Shown: piece by piece, positions 31,140 to 41,120 of the stretch
How positions within the stretch are numbered: the first letter of the stretch is position 1
How the letters are laid out: each line of letters opens with the position of its first letter
Source: JABDKH01 sp963768565
GTDB taxonomy: Bacteria > Bacteroidota > Rhodothermia > Rhodothermales > JABDKH01
Assembly (NCBI GenBank): GCA_963768565.1
Contig: CAVYIO010000008.1
Span: forward strand, 1 to 64,000
Length of the DNA stretch: 64,000 nt
Direction of reading: 5' to 3'
Program-made: the position numbers and the translations under genes
Notes under the pieces: generated by a model
What the model saw: only the letters and a program-made list of their open reading frames with translations
Database searches by the model: none
Told to the model about the DNA's origin: nothing

Positions 31140-31688
31140 ATGAAGGAGCCGCGCGGCGCACGTGAGTCCGGTGGCAAGCGTCCCATGATCCCGGACCTTG
31201 TCGCTTCTGTCCTGACGGTGGCCCTGCTCGTGGCCAGCGCGGTCACGGACGCTCCATCATTACCGATGGCGACCGCAGCCGGCGTAGCTCTTCTTGTGGT
31301 CGCGATCTACCTCGTAGTCTCGCCGTTCTTCCTCCTCGCACGACATGGAGATGTTCGCGACGGCGATCCGTTCTACGCGACAAGACAGGTGGTCACGAGT
31401 GGTCCGTATCGGCTGGTGCGGCATCCGCAGTATCTCGGCTACTGTCTACTCGCGGTCGGCCTCGCGATGCTCAATCCCGCGCCGCTCATCATCGCACTCG
31501 CCCTCACTGCATCCATATTCTTCTATATTCAATCCGTGCACGAGGAACGGTTCTGCCGACAATATCTCGGAAAAGCCTACGAATCGTACGCAGAACGTGT
31601 ACCTCGATTCAACCTCGCGGTCGGACTCTTGAGGCTGGTCACGTCACGCTCCAGCGACTCGCAAGAGCGCGATTCTGACCGCGGATAA
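31140..31688 (+). CDS. Isoprenylcysteine carboxylmethyltransferase-family membrane protein
   Basis: 182 residues with four hydrophobic segments and the ICMT/PEMT C-terminal signature: SGPYRLVRHPQYLGYCLLAVG and HEERFCRQYLGKAYESYAERVPRF. These residues form the SAM and lipid-binding site in the family. Bacterial members methylate small lipophilic substrates or are uncharacterised; prenylated proteins are not expected here. The ATG at 31140 is chosen; a later one at 31185 is possible. It sits 15 bases before a Gfo/Idh gene. Confidence 0.82.
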   Translation: MKEPRGARESGGKRPMIPDLVASVLTVALLVASAVTDAPSLPMATAAGVALLVVAIYLVVSPFFLLARHGDVRDGDPFYATRQVVTSGPYRLVRHPQYLGYCLLAVGLAMLNPAPLIIALALTASIFFYIQSVHEERFCRQYLGKAYESYAERVPRFNLAVGLLRLVTSRSSDSQERDSDRG

Positions 31689-31703
31689 ATAGATCACGAC
31701 ACC

Positions 31704-32723
31704 ATGGCAAACGTCACTGTCAACTGGGGAATCATTGGTCCCGGCGCTATCGCACACCGGTTTGCGGATGCCATCACGGTCGTGGAAGGTGCATCCCTCC
31801 ACGCAGTTGCGAGTCGGGATCAACATCGCGCTGGCGCATTCGCGCAGAAGTGGAATGCTGCAGCGGCATACGGATCGTACGAGCAGATCGTGAACGACGA
31901 GCGGGTCGACGCCGTCTATATCGCGACGCCGCACCGCTTCCACTACGAGAACACTCGTATGTGCCTTGAGGCCGGCAAGCACGTTCTGTGCGAGAAGCCG
32001 ATCACGGTCAACGCCCGGGATGCCGAATCACTCTTCAGCCTGGCCCGCGACCGCGGACTGTTCCTGATGGAAGGAATGTGGACCGTGTTCCTCCCTGCAT
32101 ATCAACAGGTTCGCGAATGGCTGGACGACGGCGCGATTGGCGACGTACATCTCATGACATCGACATTCGGTTTTGTTGTCCCGAGAAACCTGACCGGTCG
32201 GATGCTCAACCCGGCCCTCGCCGGCGGCGCCATACTCGACATGGGCGTGTACAACACGGCGATCTCCCGGTGGGTCGTTGGCCGGCGCCCCGATTCCGTC
32301 GTCGCGCGGGCAGTACTTGGTGAAACGGGCGTCGACGAACTGACGTCGGTGAGTCTGCAGTTCGGTGCAAAGACCGTCTCGCAATTCACGACGACCATGC
32401 TCTGTCAGACGATCAACGACTTCATGATTTACGGCAGCGAAGGTCACATCCGCATTCACCCCAATTTCTGGGAAGCGGGCGCAGCCACGCTGTCACAGGG
32501 TGACCACATTACGGATGTCCAGTGTCCCGTTCGTCACAATGGATTCGAGTATCAGATCGAAGAAGCCATGCAATGCATCGACCGTGGCCTGACGGAGAGT
32601 CCCGTCATGCCGCCCGTTGCAACCATGGACACGATGGAGACGATGGATCAGATCAGGGCTAAAATCGGCCTCTCCTACTCGTTCGAAGAGCATCAAGGTA
32701 GCAGCGGCAATCAGTCGTCGTAG
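31704..32723 (+). CDS. Gfo/Idh/MocA-family oxidoreductase, cytosolic
   Basis: 339 residues, no signal peptide. N-terminal Rossmann fold with GIIGPGAIAHRF (NAD(P) binding), then the catalytic-lysine motif KHVLCEKP, and a C-terminal beta-sheet domain with GGAILDMGVYN. Similar proteins are annotated as dihydrodiol or sugar dehydrogenases. In contrast to the three family members at 39-49 kb, it lacks a Tat signal. Its last 13 bases overlap the 3' end of the convergent GH26-like gene. Confidence 0.87.
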   Translation: MANVTVNWGIIGPGAIAHRFADAITVVEGASLHAVASRDQHRAGAFAQKWNAAAAYGSYEQIVNDERVDAVYIATPHRFHYENTRMCLEAGKHVLCEKPITVNARDAESLFSLARDRGLFLMEGMWTVFLPAYQQVREWLDDGAIGDVHLMTSTFGFVVPRNLTGRMLNPALAGGAILDMGVYNTAISRWVVGRRPDSVVARAVLGETGVDELTSVSLQFGAKTVSQFTTTMLCQTINDFMIYGSEGHIRIHPNFWEAGAATLSQGDHITDVQCPVRHNGFEYQIEEAMQCIDRGLTESPVMPPVATMDTMETMDQIRAKIGLSYSFEEHQGSSGNQSS

Positions 32724-33850
32724 CCAAGCTTCTGAAACAGGTCCAGCGATCCGTGAAGCCAGAGCGGATCTCCGATTTCTGCCAGCCAGCGGGCCTTGAT
32801 ATCGTCGTTGGCCTGTACCCGCGTGTCGCCCCAGTAACCGTTGGTTCCTCCGGGACGCCACATATCCTGCTCGTTCCAGTCGCAGTTGATGTACGCAACG
32901 GCCCGGATCACGTCCGAATTCTCGTGAATGAAACTGAAGAACGGAGCATACCATTCGTTCCACACGGCATCGGACGTCCGGGGTTCGAACGACAGACCAT
33001 CTGATGCTCCACTGTACGTCAGGTCAGCGATATCATAGCCCTGTGGCGCGGCCTCTGCGATCATGACAGGCTTCGAATGGGAACGGGCGAATTCGAGAAA
33101 CGCATCATAGACCACTGGATCGAACACGAAGTACGAAGTGCCCATCCAATCCACATACTCATCGCCCGGATACCACGTGTCGAACGGAAGATCTCTGTAC
33201 GTCCCGGCGCCACTTGTTGCCGACTGCCATACGGACGCGAAGTTGTTGACGCCGCTGACACGCAAGCGATCAACGATGTATCGAAACGCCTCGACGTAGG
33301 CTTCGGGCTCATGATGGTTCCAGGGCCCGTCGAACTCGTACCCGATCCGCAGATAGACCGGTCGGTCAATGCTGATGATGAATTCGCCGAGTTGATCGAT
33401 CGCCGGATCGTGCGTGCCATCGATCATGTGGAGAAGATTGGTACCCGTCTGATCGACAATGTGAAGTCCAATGGCCAACGTGGAGTTCGGAAACGACTCT
33501 GCAGAAACGCGACCACTCACATTGCCGGCGCCGTAGTCCACCGTCTCCTCGAGACCGTAAAGCAGAGCACCGTGATCATCCTCACTGATGTCGGTGTACG
33601 TGGTGATCCCTCCCGGCACAACCGGAATATTGACCGCGTAATCTGCGACCGATCCGAGGTCCTGCCCGATGATCAAGAGAGTCTGGCCAGATGGAGGCGA
33701 AAATCTGCCATGAAACGACCCCTCAAGTGGCGGCGTGACCTGGCATCCCGTGAGAAACGCAGCTACGGCAAGTCCAGCAATCACGGAACGCGAACGCTGA
33801 ATAACTTTCGATATCAATTTCCTGCACACGGAGGTTGGCGTGATCAGCAC
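32711..33850 (-). CDS. GH26-like glycoside hydrolase lipoprotein
   Basis: 379 residues starting at GTG 33850, with a lipoprotein signal (VIAGLAVAAFLTGC). The TIM-barrel body shows features of clan-A hydrolases near GH26: VYLRIGYEFDGPWN, whose Glu is a candidate acid/base, and KPVMIAEAAPQGYD, whose Glu is a candidate nucleophile, plus SVWQSATSG and DWMGTSYFVFD. GH26 members cleave beta-mannans or mixed glucans; the substrate here is unknown. It would sit at the outer membrane or cell surface. No carbohydrate transport genes are adjacent. Confidence 0.65.
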   Translation of the reverse strand: MLITPTSVCRKLISKVIQRSRSVIAGLAVAAFLTGCQVTPPLEGSFHGRFSPPSGQTLLIIGQDLGSVADYAVNIPVVPGGITTYTDISEDDHGALLYGLEETVDYGAGNVSGRVSAESFPNSTLAIGLHIVDQTGTNLLHMIDGTHDPAIDQLGEFIISIDRPVYLRIGYEFDGPWNHHEPEAYVEAFRYIVDRLRVSGVNNFASVWQSATSGAGTYRDLPFDTWYPGDEYVDWMGTSYFVFDPVVYDAFLEFARSHSKPVMIAEAAPQGYDIADLTYSGASDGLSFEPRTSDAVWNEWYAPFFSFIHENSDVIRAVAYINCDWNEQDMWRPGGTNGYWGDTRVQANDDIKARWLAEIGDPLWLHGSLDLFQKLGYDD

Positions 33851-34054
33851 ATTCCAGTACTCATAGTCAGCCGAAGTTACTACAATACGTCATCCATTTC
33901 TGTCGAGGGTTTCACAAGGCCACAGGCATCAAAGAGGAAGGCCACGGAGCAGCGGCATTCCGTATGTTGGTGGGTGAGACACGGCGTCAATTGGTGACGA
34001 AGCAATTCACAACCGGCAGCGCGTTCGATATCTGCCGTGCTGCAAGAGCATGAA

Positions 34055-35005
34055 ATGAAAGCACGAACTCTCTGGACTATCGCAATCATCGTAGTAGCCG
34101 GATGCGCAGGTGGCCGAAAGGCGATCTCGACCGGACCTTTCCTCCAACCGGATACGATTCCGCATAGTGCGTGGGAGGCTCACCCTCCGCTTGGCTACGA
34201 CGCAGATGCTACAAGACGGAATCTGGCACCGGGAGACACGCTTGAGTTCGGGCAATTGACCGTAACAGTGATATCGACGCGTGCGGCGACATCGGACGCC
34301 GCCAGAGACAGCCTCGATCTCGATCTGGCCCACGGAGATCGTCGTGCCACCGTCACAATGGCAGAGGGATCTGCCCGGACCTGGGACGGCTACCGGATTG
34401 CCGTACTCGCCCTTCACCTTGCGGAGGACGAGTTGGGCCGTGGACTTGCGGAACTTGAGATTGCCGTCGCGTCAACCGTGCCCGAGCACATTCGGGTCTC
34501 GTCGGAGGCGGGCGGCCCCGCCAGCCGGCTTCGGGTTAAACACACTCCGACGCACGTGACGCTCCACCACAGCGGGAGCCCAGAGCCATTGACGGCTGAC
34601 GAAGATCCCGTCGAAAAGCTGAGCAATCTGCAGACGTGGGGCGAATCGGATCGCGGGTGGTGGGATGTGCCCTACCATTTCCTCATCGACCTCGACGGAA
34701 ACATCTACGAGGGCAGATCCTGGCGCTACATGGGCGAGACAAACACCAGGTACAATCCGTCGGGACATCTGCTGATCAGCGTCCTCGGCAACTACAGTCT
34801 CCAGGAGCCGACGGAAGCGCAGGTCAACGCGATTGCCGACCTGATGGCATGGTCCGTGGACACGTTCGATATCCCGATCGACCGCATTCAGGGTCACAGC
34901 GACCTTGCCCCGACCGCTTGCCCCGGGGACCATCTGAGAAAGCTTCTTCATGATGGCACATTCCAGGAGATGGTCACGGGCAGGCTTGACAGAAATTCCG
35001 ACTGA
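34055..35005 (+). CDS. N-acetylmuramoyl-L-alanine amidase (Amidase_2/PGRP) lipoprotein
   Basis: 316 residues. The ATG at 34055 gives a compact lipoprotein signal (LWTIAIIVVAGC, Cys 17); an ATG six codons upstream is also possible. An N-terminal beta domain (about 50-140) precedes the catalytic domain. Zinc ligands are visible as His 172 in TLHHSG, His 281 in QGHSD and Cys 289 in TACPGD, with YHFLIDLDGNIYEGR as the conserved core. It cleaves the amide bond between murein glycan and peptide in the periplasm. The M14 peptidase gene starts 52 bases downstream, so the pair may act together on murein or muropeptides. Confidence 0.88.
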   Translation: MKARTLWTIAIIVVAGCAGGRKAISTGPFLQPDTIPHSAWEAHPPLGYDADATRRNLAPGDTLEFGQLTVTVISTRAATSDAARDSLDLDLAHGDRRATVTMAEGSARTWDGYRIAVLALHLAEDELGRGLAELEIAVASTVPEHIRVSSEAGGPASRLRVKHTPTHVTLHHSGSPEPLTADEDPVEKLSNLQTWGESDRGWWDVPYHFLIDLDGNIYEGRSWRYMGETNTRYNPSGHLLISVLGNYSLQEPTEAQVNAIADLMAWSVDTFDIPIDRIQGHSDLAPTACPGDHLRKLLHDGTFQEMVTGRLDRNSD

Positions 35006-35057
35006 CCGCGACGACCCGGAGCGACGTCAGTCAACGCATCTTCAACGAGATCACTTT

Positions 35058-37631
35058 ATGGCTCTATCCAGATATCGGTTGATCGGTCTGTTCGTTATTG
35101 TGGCATTCGCGCTCTCTCCCATCGCCCGTGCGCAGGAGCTGCCCCTGGCCGTCAGCTTTCCGCCGGTCGAAGGCGTCCTCGCCTACGATGCGGACGTTCC
35201 GATTCCCGACGCAATTCTGGGTCATCGACTGGGATCGCGACACACCGAACCGCACCAGGTTGTCGACTATTTCGAGGCCATAGAAAAGATCTCCGACCGT
35301 GTGGTCCTCCGCCGTCACGCACTCAGTTACGAAGGCCGCCCGCTGGTGCACGCGATCGTCACATCTCCGTCGAATCATGCTCGCCTGGAGCAGATCAGGT
35401 CGGACAACCTCACGTTGTCGGACAGCCCGGACAACGTCTCGAGCTCGCTGATCGAACAGATGCCGGCGATCGTCCTTATGAGTTACAGCGTACACGGAAA
35501 CGAAGCGAGCGGGACCGAGGCGGCGCTGCTTCTGCTATACCACCTCGCTGCTGGAACAGGTCCGTCCGTGGACGCAATTCTTGACCAGCTGGTCGTCATC
35601 ATCGACCCGATGCTCAACCCCGACGGACGCTCGCGATTCACGACATGGGCAAATCGTAATCGAGGTCGGGCGGCGGTCTCGGATCCGCAGGATCGGGAAC
35701 ACAATGAACCGTGGCCCGGCGGACGGACAAATCACTATTTCTTCGATCTCAACCGCGACTATCTCCCTGCGCAGCATCCAGAAACGAGAGGGCGCCTGTC
35801 GGTCTTTCATCACTGGCGGCCGCAGGTCGTTACCGATTTTCACGAGATGGGCAGCGAGGGGACGTATTTCTTTCAACCCGGCATCCCGAGTCGCACGAAT
35901 CCGAATACGTCACGTCTCAATCAGGAACTGACGGCGGAAATCGCGACCTATCATGCGCAGGCACTGGATCGCGTGCCCGCTCTGTACTACGCGGAAGAGA
36001 CGTTCGATGACTTCTATTACGGAAAATGGTCTTCGTATCCCGACATCAGTGGTGCTGTCGGCATTCTGTTCGAGCAGGCGTCCTCGCGCGGTCTCGTACG
36101 CGAAACCAGAGCAGGCGACTTGCATTACGCCACGACCGTCAGAAACCAGTTCGCCACTTCCCTTTCGACACTCAAGGCCACGGTCCAAAATCGGGTGCGA
36201 TTGCTGGAATACCAGCGCGATTTCTACTCGGCCGCTGCACGGGGAACGTCTGGTGATGCGGTGAAGGGTTTTCTAGTTGGTGCAGGTGGCGATCGTTCAC
36301 GGATCGAAGCGTTTGCCGATCTGATGACGCAACATCGGATCGAGGTCTTTGCTCTAGGGACATCGGTTGAGTTTGACGGTACGACGTACGCGCCCGACGC
36401 TTCGCTTTACATCCCTCGAGGCCAGCCGCAGTCAAGGCTCATCGATGCACTGTTTGAACGGAGAACCGAATTTCCGGATTCGATCTTCTACGATGTCTCC
36501 GCGTGGACGCTTCCCCTGGCGTTTGACCTGGCGGTCAAGGAGCTGACGCGCATCCCCGGCGGCATGCTGGCGGGCCGCTGGGCGCTCGACGGCGGTCAGT
36601 CGGCGTCGACCGAAATCACGGCATCGGACGCCGTAGCGTACTGCCTGGATTGGAACGATTTCTATTCCGCCCGGGCGCTGGTGCAGCTGCTCGAAGCGGG
36701 GGTCGACGCCCGCGTAGCGACACGAGGTTTCCGGGCAACGACGGCGCGCGGTGACCGCTCGTTCGCAGCCGGTACGATCATCGTGACGCGGGGTACGCTA
36801 CCCTCCGAGACCTTGCGAGCCGAACTGGGCCGCGTCACCGGATCGGGGCACTTTCAGATCCACTCAGTGACATCGGGACTGACCGTCGACGGACCCGATC
36901 TCGGCAGTCCGGGCAACAAGCTGCTGACGAAGCGACGTATCGCACTTGTAACGGGTGCGGGCACGAGCTCCAGCCGTGCAGGAGAAGTCTGGCATCTTTT
37001 GAGTGAACGATTCGGAGTACCCGTGTCGCTGCTTGATGCCGGCTCGGTGAAAAGGCAGGAGAATCTGACTCGCTACACGACACTTGTAATGGCGGGTGGC
37101 CGGTATCCGGATCTCCCGGCGGACGTCGTCAAGGAGTGGGTCTCCAACGGCGGACATCTGATCGCGACATCGGATGCTTCCCTGTGGGCGATCGCAAACG
37201 GATTCATTGACGCCGACACGCTGTCTGCGGATCTCGATTCTTTGCTGATCGGAGTGCCTTATGCGGAAAGGTCGAGGACCCGCGGGGCCCACTACATCGG
37301 CGGTGCCATTCTCAACACGGTAGTCGATCAGACGCACCCGTTGGCGTTCGGCCTGGGCAAGACTCTGCCCGTTTTTCGACAGGGACACCGCTTCATGTCA
37401 AAGCCGCGGCCCGGCAGTCTGGTTGTCGCGCAGTATGCGGAGGAGCCCGTGCTCAGTGGCTACGTGCCCGACGAGATCGCCGAACTGACCCCGCAAGCGG
37501 CGTCGGTCGTGACCCGATCACACGGGAAGGGACAGATAATCCTGTTCGCCGAAAACCCGAACTTCCGCGGATTCTGGTTCGGAGCCGGCAGGATGTTCAT
37601 CAATGCCGTTTTTCTTGCCGAGGCGATATAG
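35058..37631 (+). CDS. M14 zinc carboxypeptidase-family exoprotease
   Basis: 857 residues with a signal peptide (LFVIVAFALSPIARAQ). The M14 zinc site is present: His 146 and Glu 149 in SVHGNEASG and His 262 in VTDFHEMG. Substrate-binding residues lie in NPDGRSRF and DLNRDYLPAQ, and the general base is probably the Glu in VGILFEQASSRG. The C-terminal ~480 residues contain a glutamine-amidotransferase-like fold (IALVTGAGTSSSRAGEVW, WVSNGGHLIATSD), a frequent architecture in Bacteroidota. There is no sorting tail, so it is probably periplasmic. It likely removes C-terminal residues from peptides. Confidence 0.86.
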   Translation: MALSRYRLIGLFVIVAFALSPIARAQELPLAVSFPPVEGVLAYDADVPIPDAILGHRLGSRHTEPHQVVDYFEAIEKISDRVVLRRHALSYEGRPLVHAIVTSPSNHARLEQIRSDNLTLSDSPDNVSSSLIEQMPAIVLMSYSVHGNEASGTEAALLLLYHLAAGTGPSVDAILDQLVVIIDPMLNPDGRSRFTTWANRNRGRAAVSDPQDREHNEPWPGGRTNHYFFDLNRDYLPAQHPETRGRLSVFHHWRPQVVTDFHEMGSEGTYFFQPGIPSRTNPNTSRLNQELTAEIATYHAQALDRVPALYYAEETFDDFYYGKWSSYPDISGAVGILFEQASSRGLVRETRAGDLHYATTVRNQFATSLSTLKATVQNRVRLLEYQRDFYSAAARGTSGDAVKGFLVGAGGDRSRIEAFADLMTQHRIEVFALGTSVEFDGTTYAPDASLYIPRGQPQSRLIDALFERRTEFPDSIFYDVSAWTLPLAFDLAVKELTRIPGGMLAGRWALDGGQSASTEITASDAVAYCLDWNDFYSARALVQLLEAGVDARVATRGFRATTARGDRSFAAGTIIVTRGTLPSETLRAELGRVTGSGHFQIHSVTSGLTVDGPDLGSPGNKLLTKRRIALVTGAGTSSSRAGEVWHLLSERFGVPVSLLDAGSVKRQENLTRYTTLVMAGGRYPDLPADVVKEWVSNGGHLIATSDASLWAIANGFIDADTLSADLDSLLIGVPYAERSRTRGAHYIGGAILNTVVDQTHPLAFGLGKTLPVFRQGHRFMSKPRPGSLVVAQYAEEPVLSGYVPDEIAELTPQAASVVTRSHGKGQIILFAENPNFRGFWFGAGRMFINAVFLAEAI

Positions 37632-37652
37632 CGGGCAACGTTTATCCCGGGA

Positions 37653-38576
37653 TCACATCCTGAAATCGTCCGATGCCCTGTAGGCAGCGATGACGGCCTT
37701 CTCCCCTTCCACGCCATCGCCGGAATTGCCGTGTTCCATTCCGAGCACGCCCTCAAATCCCTTCTGATGGATGTGCCGGAATACGTTGCGGTAATTGATC
37801 TCACCCGTCGTCGGCTCGTTGCGACCCGGGTTGTCACCGATCTGGAAGTATGCGATTTCGTCCCAGGCGGCATCGATGTTGGGAATAAGATTCCCTTCGG
37901 AGATCTGCTGATGATACAGGTCGTCGAGGATCTTGCATGATGGACTTCCGACGGCCCGGCAGATCTCGAACGCCTGCGGAATACGGGTGAGAAAGAGCCC
38001 CGGATGATTTCGGAAGTTGAGCGGCTCGAGCACCATGATCAAGCCGTGCGGCTCGAGGATGTCAGCCGCACGTTTGAGCGTCTCGACCACGTTCGCAGTC
38101 TGATAGCCCATGTCGCGGCGGAGGTCGACGTGTCCCGGCACGACGGTCATCCATGTAGCGTTCACTCTCTTCGCGACCGCGACGGAGTCTCTGATGTCTG
38201 ACAGAAACTCGTCGCGCCAATCGGTCTTGCCGCTTGTCAGGTTTGGCTCCTGCCAGTAAATCTTGTGAGCCACAAACACACCCATCTGAATACCACGCCT
38301 GGCCATCGTCGCAGCCATCGTCGACTGGAGGTCGGTCGTCCTCCCTTTCATGTCGTTGTCTTCGAACGCCGTGAAGCCCTGATCAGCCATGAAGTTGAGC
38401 TGATCAACGGGATCCTCGCCGGCGTGAGCCCTGAACATGCCGAGATGTGGTGCATATCTCAGGTTGAAGGGCTCGCTGGACGTCGGCAGGCTTGACTCCA
38501 TCGGCGCAGCAGTTGTGCCGGTCACGAGCGCAGCACTCGCGAGAACTCCGGTCTGAACAAAGTGTCTTCGTTTCAT
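37653..38576 (-). CDS. Tat-exported sugar phosphate isomerase/epimerase (hydroxypyruvate isomerase-like TIM barrel)
   Basis: 307 residues. The N-terminus KRRHFVQTGVLASAALVTG is a twin-arginine type signal. The AP-endonuclease-2-like TIM barrel contains MVLEPLNFRNHPG (a metal-binding Glu), CKILDDLYHQQ, DNPGRNEPTTGEINY and GMEHGNS, matching hydroxypyruvate isomerase relatives. In the cytosol such enzymes isomerise keto sugars; an exported one would act on sugars in the periplasm. Its ATG overlaps the ApbE stop by four bases (ATGA), so translation is probably coupled. It is last in the module FGE-like, Gfo/Idh, ApbE, isomerase. Confidence 0.85.
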   Translation of the reverse strand: MKRRHFVQTGVLASAALVTGTTAAPMESSLPTSSEPFNLRYAPHLGMFRAHAGEDPVDQLNFMADQGFTAFEDNDMKGRTTDLQSTMAATMARRGIQMGVFVAHKIYWQEPNLTSGKTDWRDEFLSDIRDSVAVAKRVNATWMTVVPGHVDLRRDMGYQTANVVETLKRAADILEPHGLIMVLEPLNFRNHPGLFLTRIPQAFEICRAVGSPSCKILDDLYHQQISEGNLIPNIDAAWDEIAYFQIGDNPGRNEPTTGEINYRNVFRHIHQKGFEGVLGMEHGNSGDGVEGEKAVIAAYRASDDFRM

Positions 38577-39682
38577 TTTCTGTTTGTCTGAGAGAGAAGA
38601 TTGATCTGATCTGTCGCAGAGAACTCACCAGGCTCTGAGCCGCACAATTTCGTGTGCCCATCTCCGGCGACTTCTATCACCCATGCCCGACGCGATTTCT
38701 GGTCTGCCAGCCGCAGTCCGTCACAGCCCATCACGCTGATTGCGGACGCGAGAGCGTCAGCTTCGATTCCGGACCGGGCCACTGCCGTCACAAGCCTCCG
38801 AACCGTGATACCATATCCTGTTGCCGGATCAAGTATATGAGAATACCGCACACCGTCGATTTCCAGATACCGATAGGTGTCTCCGGAACTGGCAACGGCA
38901 GCATTGGTCAGTCGCAGGTCTTCCTGCACAACCCGGCCGGACTCATCGACGGTGCTCACGTGCACCAGCCACCCATGGCTACCGGGCGGCGCGTCGCCGA
39001 CCACAATATCTCCGCCCGCGTCTATCAGTGCCATGTCTCAGTCCATGGGACTTGAGTGTGCGGAGCATTTCGTCGGCGGCGTACCCTTTCGCAATCCCGC
39101 CAAGATCGAGACTCATCTCCGGCGCCGTAAGCCGTACACACTGGCGTGCTGAATCGACGACGAGCTTCCTGTAGCCGACGGCTTCGCGAGCGTGTCGCAG
39201 GCGAGCATCCGGAGCCAGCTGTCCGCGGCGACGGCCCCACCGCCACAGGCGACTCAGCGGACCTATCGTCATGTCGAACGAGCCCTCTGACGCCATCGCG
39301 AATTCCTGGCCCCGACTCGAGGACGTATCAGCAGGTCCGGACTTACGCTCGCGCACGAGTCCACACCTGCGATTTTAGACAGGCGACTCAGTTCGCTATC
39401 GGATTGCCAGTCGCTCAGTCGTGCGTCCAGATCACGTGCTCGCGCAAACGCAGCCCTGGCGGCAACGCGAACCACGCTTGAATCGGCCGAGTGCACAACG
39501 ATCCTGAACTCGCTGCCCATGACCACTTCGGCGAAGTCGTACCTGGTTGCTTCCTGGGATAGCGCCGGTAACGCCGTGAGCACAGTCATCATCAACACCA
39601 GCACACCGTAGCGACCGCATCGAGCGCGCGTTGACACGCGTGGTCCCGGAAGGAGTGTCGAAAAATCACCGTCGGACTTCAT
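38573..39682 (-). CDS. apbE: FAD:protein FMN transferase ApbE, exported; two frameshifts
   Basis: About 368 residues. ApbE moves FMN from FAD onto Ser/Thr of target proteins outside the cytoplasm. A signal peptide is visible (VLVLMMTVLTALPALSQ). Family blocks in order: MGSEFRIVVH, DLDARLSDW, GSFDMTIGPLSRLW, MSLDLGGIAKGYAAD, MALIDAGGDIVVG, YSHILDPATGYGI and EADALASAIS. The last block replaces the usual ST of ADALSTA with AS. Frame breaks near 39320 and 39035 leave all blocks intact. It starts within three bases of the Gfo/Idh stop and ends inside the isomerase start, so it belongs firmly to that operon. No NqrB/C-, RnfD/G- or FMN-bind-type target is in the window. Confidence 0.85.
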
Positions 39683-39684
39683 AC

Positions 39685-41040
39685 CTACAGAGCCGGTGTA
39701 ACGCCAGGTACCGGGACCGGGTAGTTCCCATTCTCGTCAGGAAGAACGGGGGGATCCGCATCGAATGCGAAACGCTCAGGCATCAAACTGAGGTTCGAAG
39801 CGAGAGCCGCGTCCCAGTCTACGATGTTGCCGGAGTACGTCGCCATACGCCCCATGATGGCGGTCATGGTGGCCACGGCTCCGTTCTCCGCATCCGCGTA
39901 CTTGTATTCGCCCGAAGCAATCGCCGCGAACAGCTCGTCGTGCTCCACCTGATACGGATTCGGGTCCTCCTTGCCGCGATGCTTGAAGATCGAATGACCC
40001 CACTGGTCGAGAAGTTCGCCCGGCGCGGGCGCGGTGCCGTAGCGTACCCTGGAACGCCTCGGTAACCCGATTCATGCAGCCAGGCATATGACGACACTGG
40101 CTCTGGATGAACGTCCCGTCGGCATACTCGTATTCGACCGAGTGATGATCGAAGATCTGTCCCGAATCCGGCCCGGTCCGGACCTGGCGACCGCCCTGTC
40201 CCTGCGCCCGAATCGGGTGTCCTTTCTTCACCCAGTTCGCGACGTCGAGGTTGTGGATGTGCTGCTCGACGATGTGGTCGCCGCACAGCCAGTTGAAGTA
40301 GTACCAGTTGCGCATCTGGTACTCCATTTCGGTCTGTCCCGGTTGCCGCTCTCGCACCCACACGCCCTCGCCGTTCCAGTACACTCTGCCCGGATACGAT
40401 GTCCCCGATCGTTCCCGTCGTGAATGCGCTCGACCCACTCGCGGTACACTGTTTCATAGTGGCGCTGCAGGCCGACTACGACATTCAGTTTCTTCTGACG
40501 CGCCTTCTCCGCGGCCTCCAGAATCTTTCGCACACCCGGAGCATCGGTGGCCACAGGTTTCTCCATGAAGACATGCTTGTCGGCTTCGACGGCGGCCTCG
40601 AAGTGAATCGGGCGGAATCCCGGCGGTGTTGCGATGAGCACGACGTCAACGAGCGGTATCACCTGCCGGTACGCATCGAATCCGACGAACTTTTGTTCGT
40701 CCGGCACATCGATCCGCGTGCGATAGTCGGGAGTACCGTCCGCGGGCTCTTCGCTGTTTTCTGGATTCAGCAGATTCGAAAGGCTCTCGTCCAGCCGATC
40801 ACGAAAAGCATCGGCCATCGCCACGAGTTTGACATTCTGACCGCTGCTCAGAGCCTGGAGCGCAGCGCCCGTGCCACGGCCGCCACAACCAATCAGTCCA
40901 ACCCGGATGGCATCATCAGATGCGTAGTAAGCGTTTGCGCTCAGTGGAAACCGGCTGGCCATCAACGAACCAACAACGGCCGCCGATCCCTTGACGAAAT
41001 CACGGCGACTGACCGCTTTCTTGTTCTCACTCTTGTCCAT
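39685..41040 (-). CDS. Tat-exported Gfo/Idh/MocA oxidoreductase; three frameshifts
   Basis: About 450 residues. It starts at ATG 41040 with a canonical twin-arginine motif (SRRDFVKG) and a hydrophobic stretch ending near ANAYYASDD. The Rossmann fold has GLIGCGGRGTGAA and the catalytic-lysine motif KHVFMEKPVATD. The C-terminal half reads YWNGEGVWV, NWLCGDHIVEQHIHNLDVANW and MTAIMGRMATYSG, typical of the large secreted Gfo/Idh branch. Shifts lie near 40418, 40390 and 40040. Tat export implies the protein leaves the cytosol folded with its nicotinamide cofactor bound, as in Zymomonas glucose-fructose oxidoreductase. ApbE follows immediately. Confidence 0.85.
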
Positions 41041-41120
41041 TTGAGACCTCACGTCTTCTGTTATTCTGGCTCGTGGCGACCTACTCTCCGAGTACAAGTC
41101 GCCAGAAGTTCTCCTGCTCC

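Noticed and set aside
32711..33850. SGAS (YSGASDG) in the GH26-like lipoprotein, and SGAT in the giant Ig protein, as ApbE flavinylation sites
   Set aside because: ApbE sites sit in FMN-bind or NqrB/RnfD-type contexts with flanking conserved residues. These short matches in unrelated folds are expected by chance.
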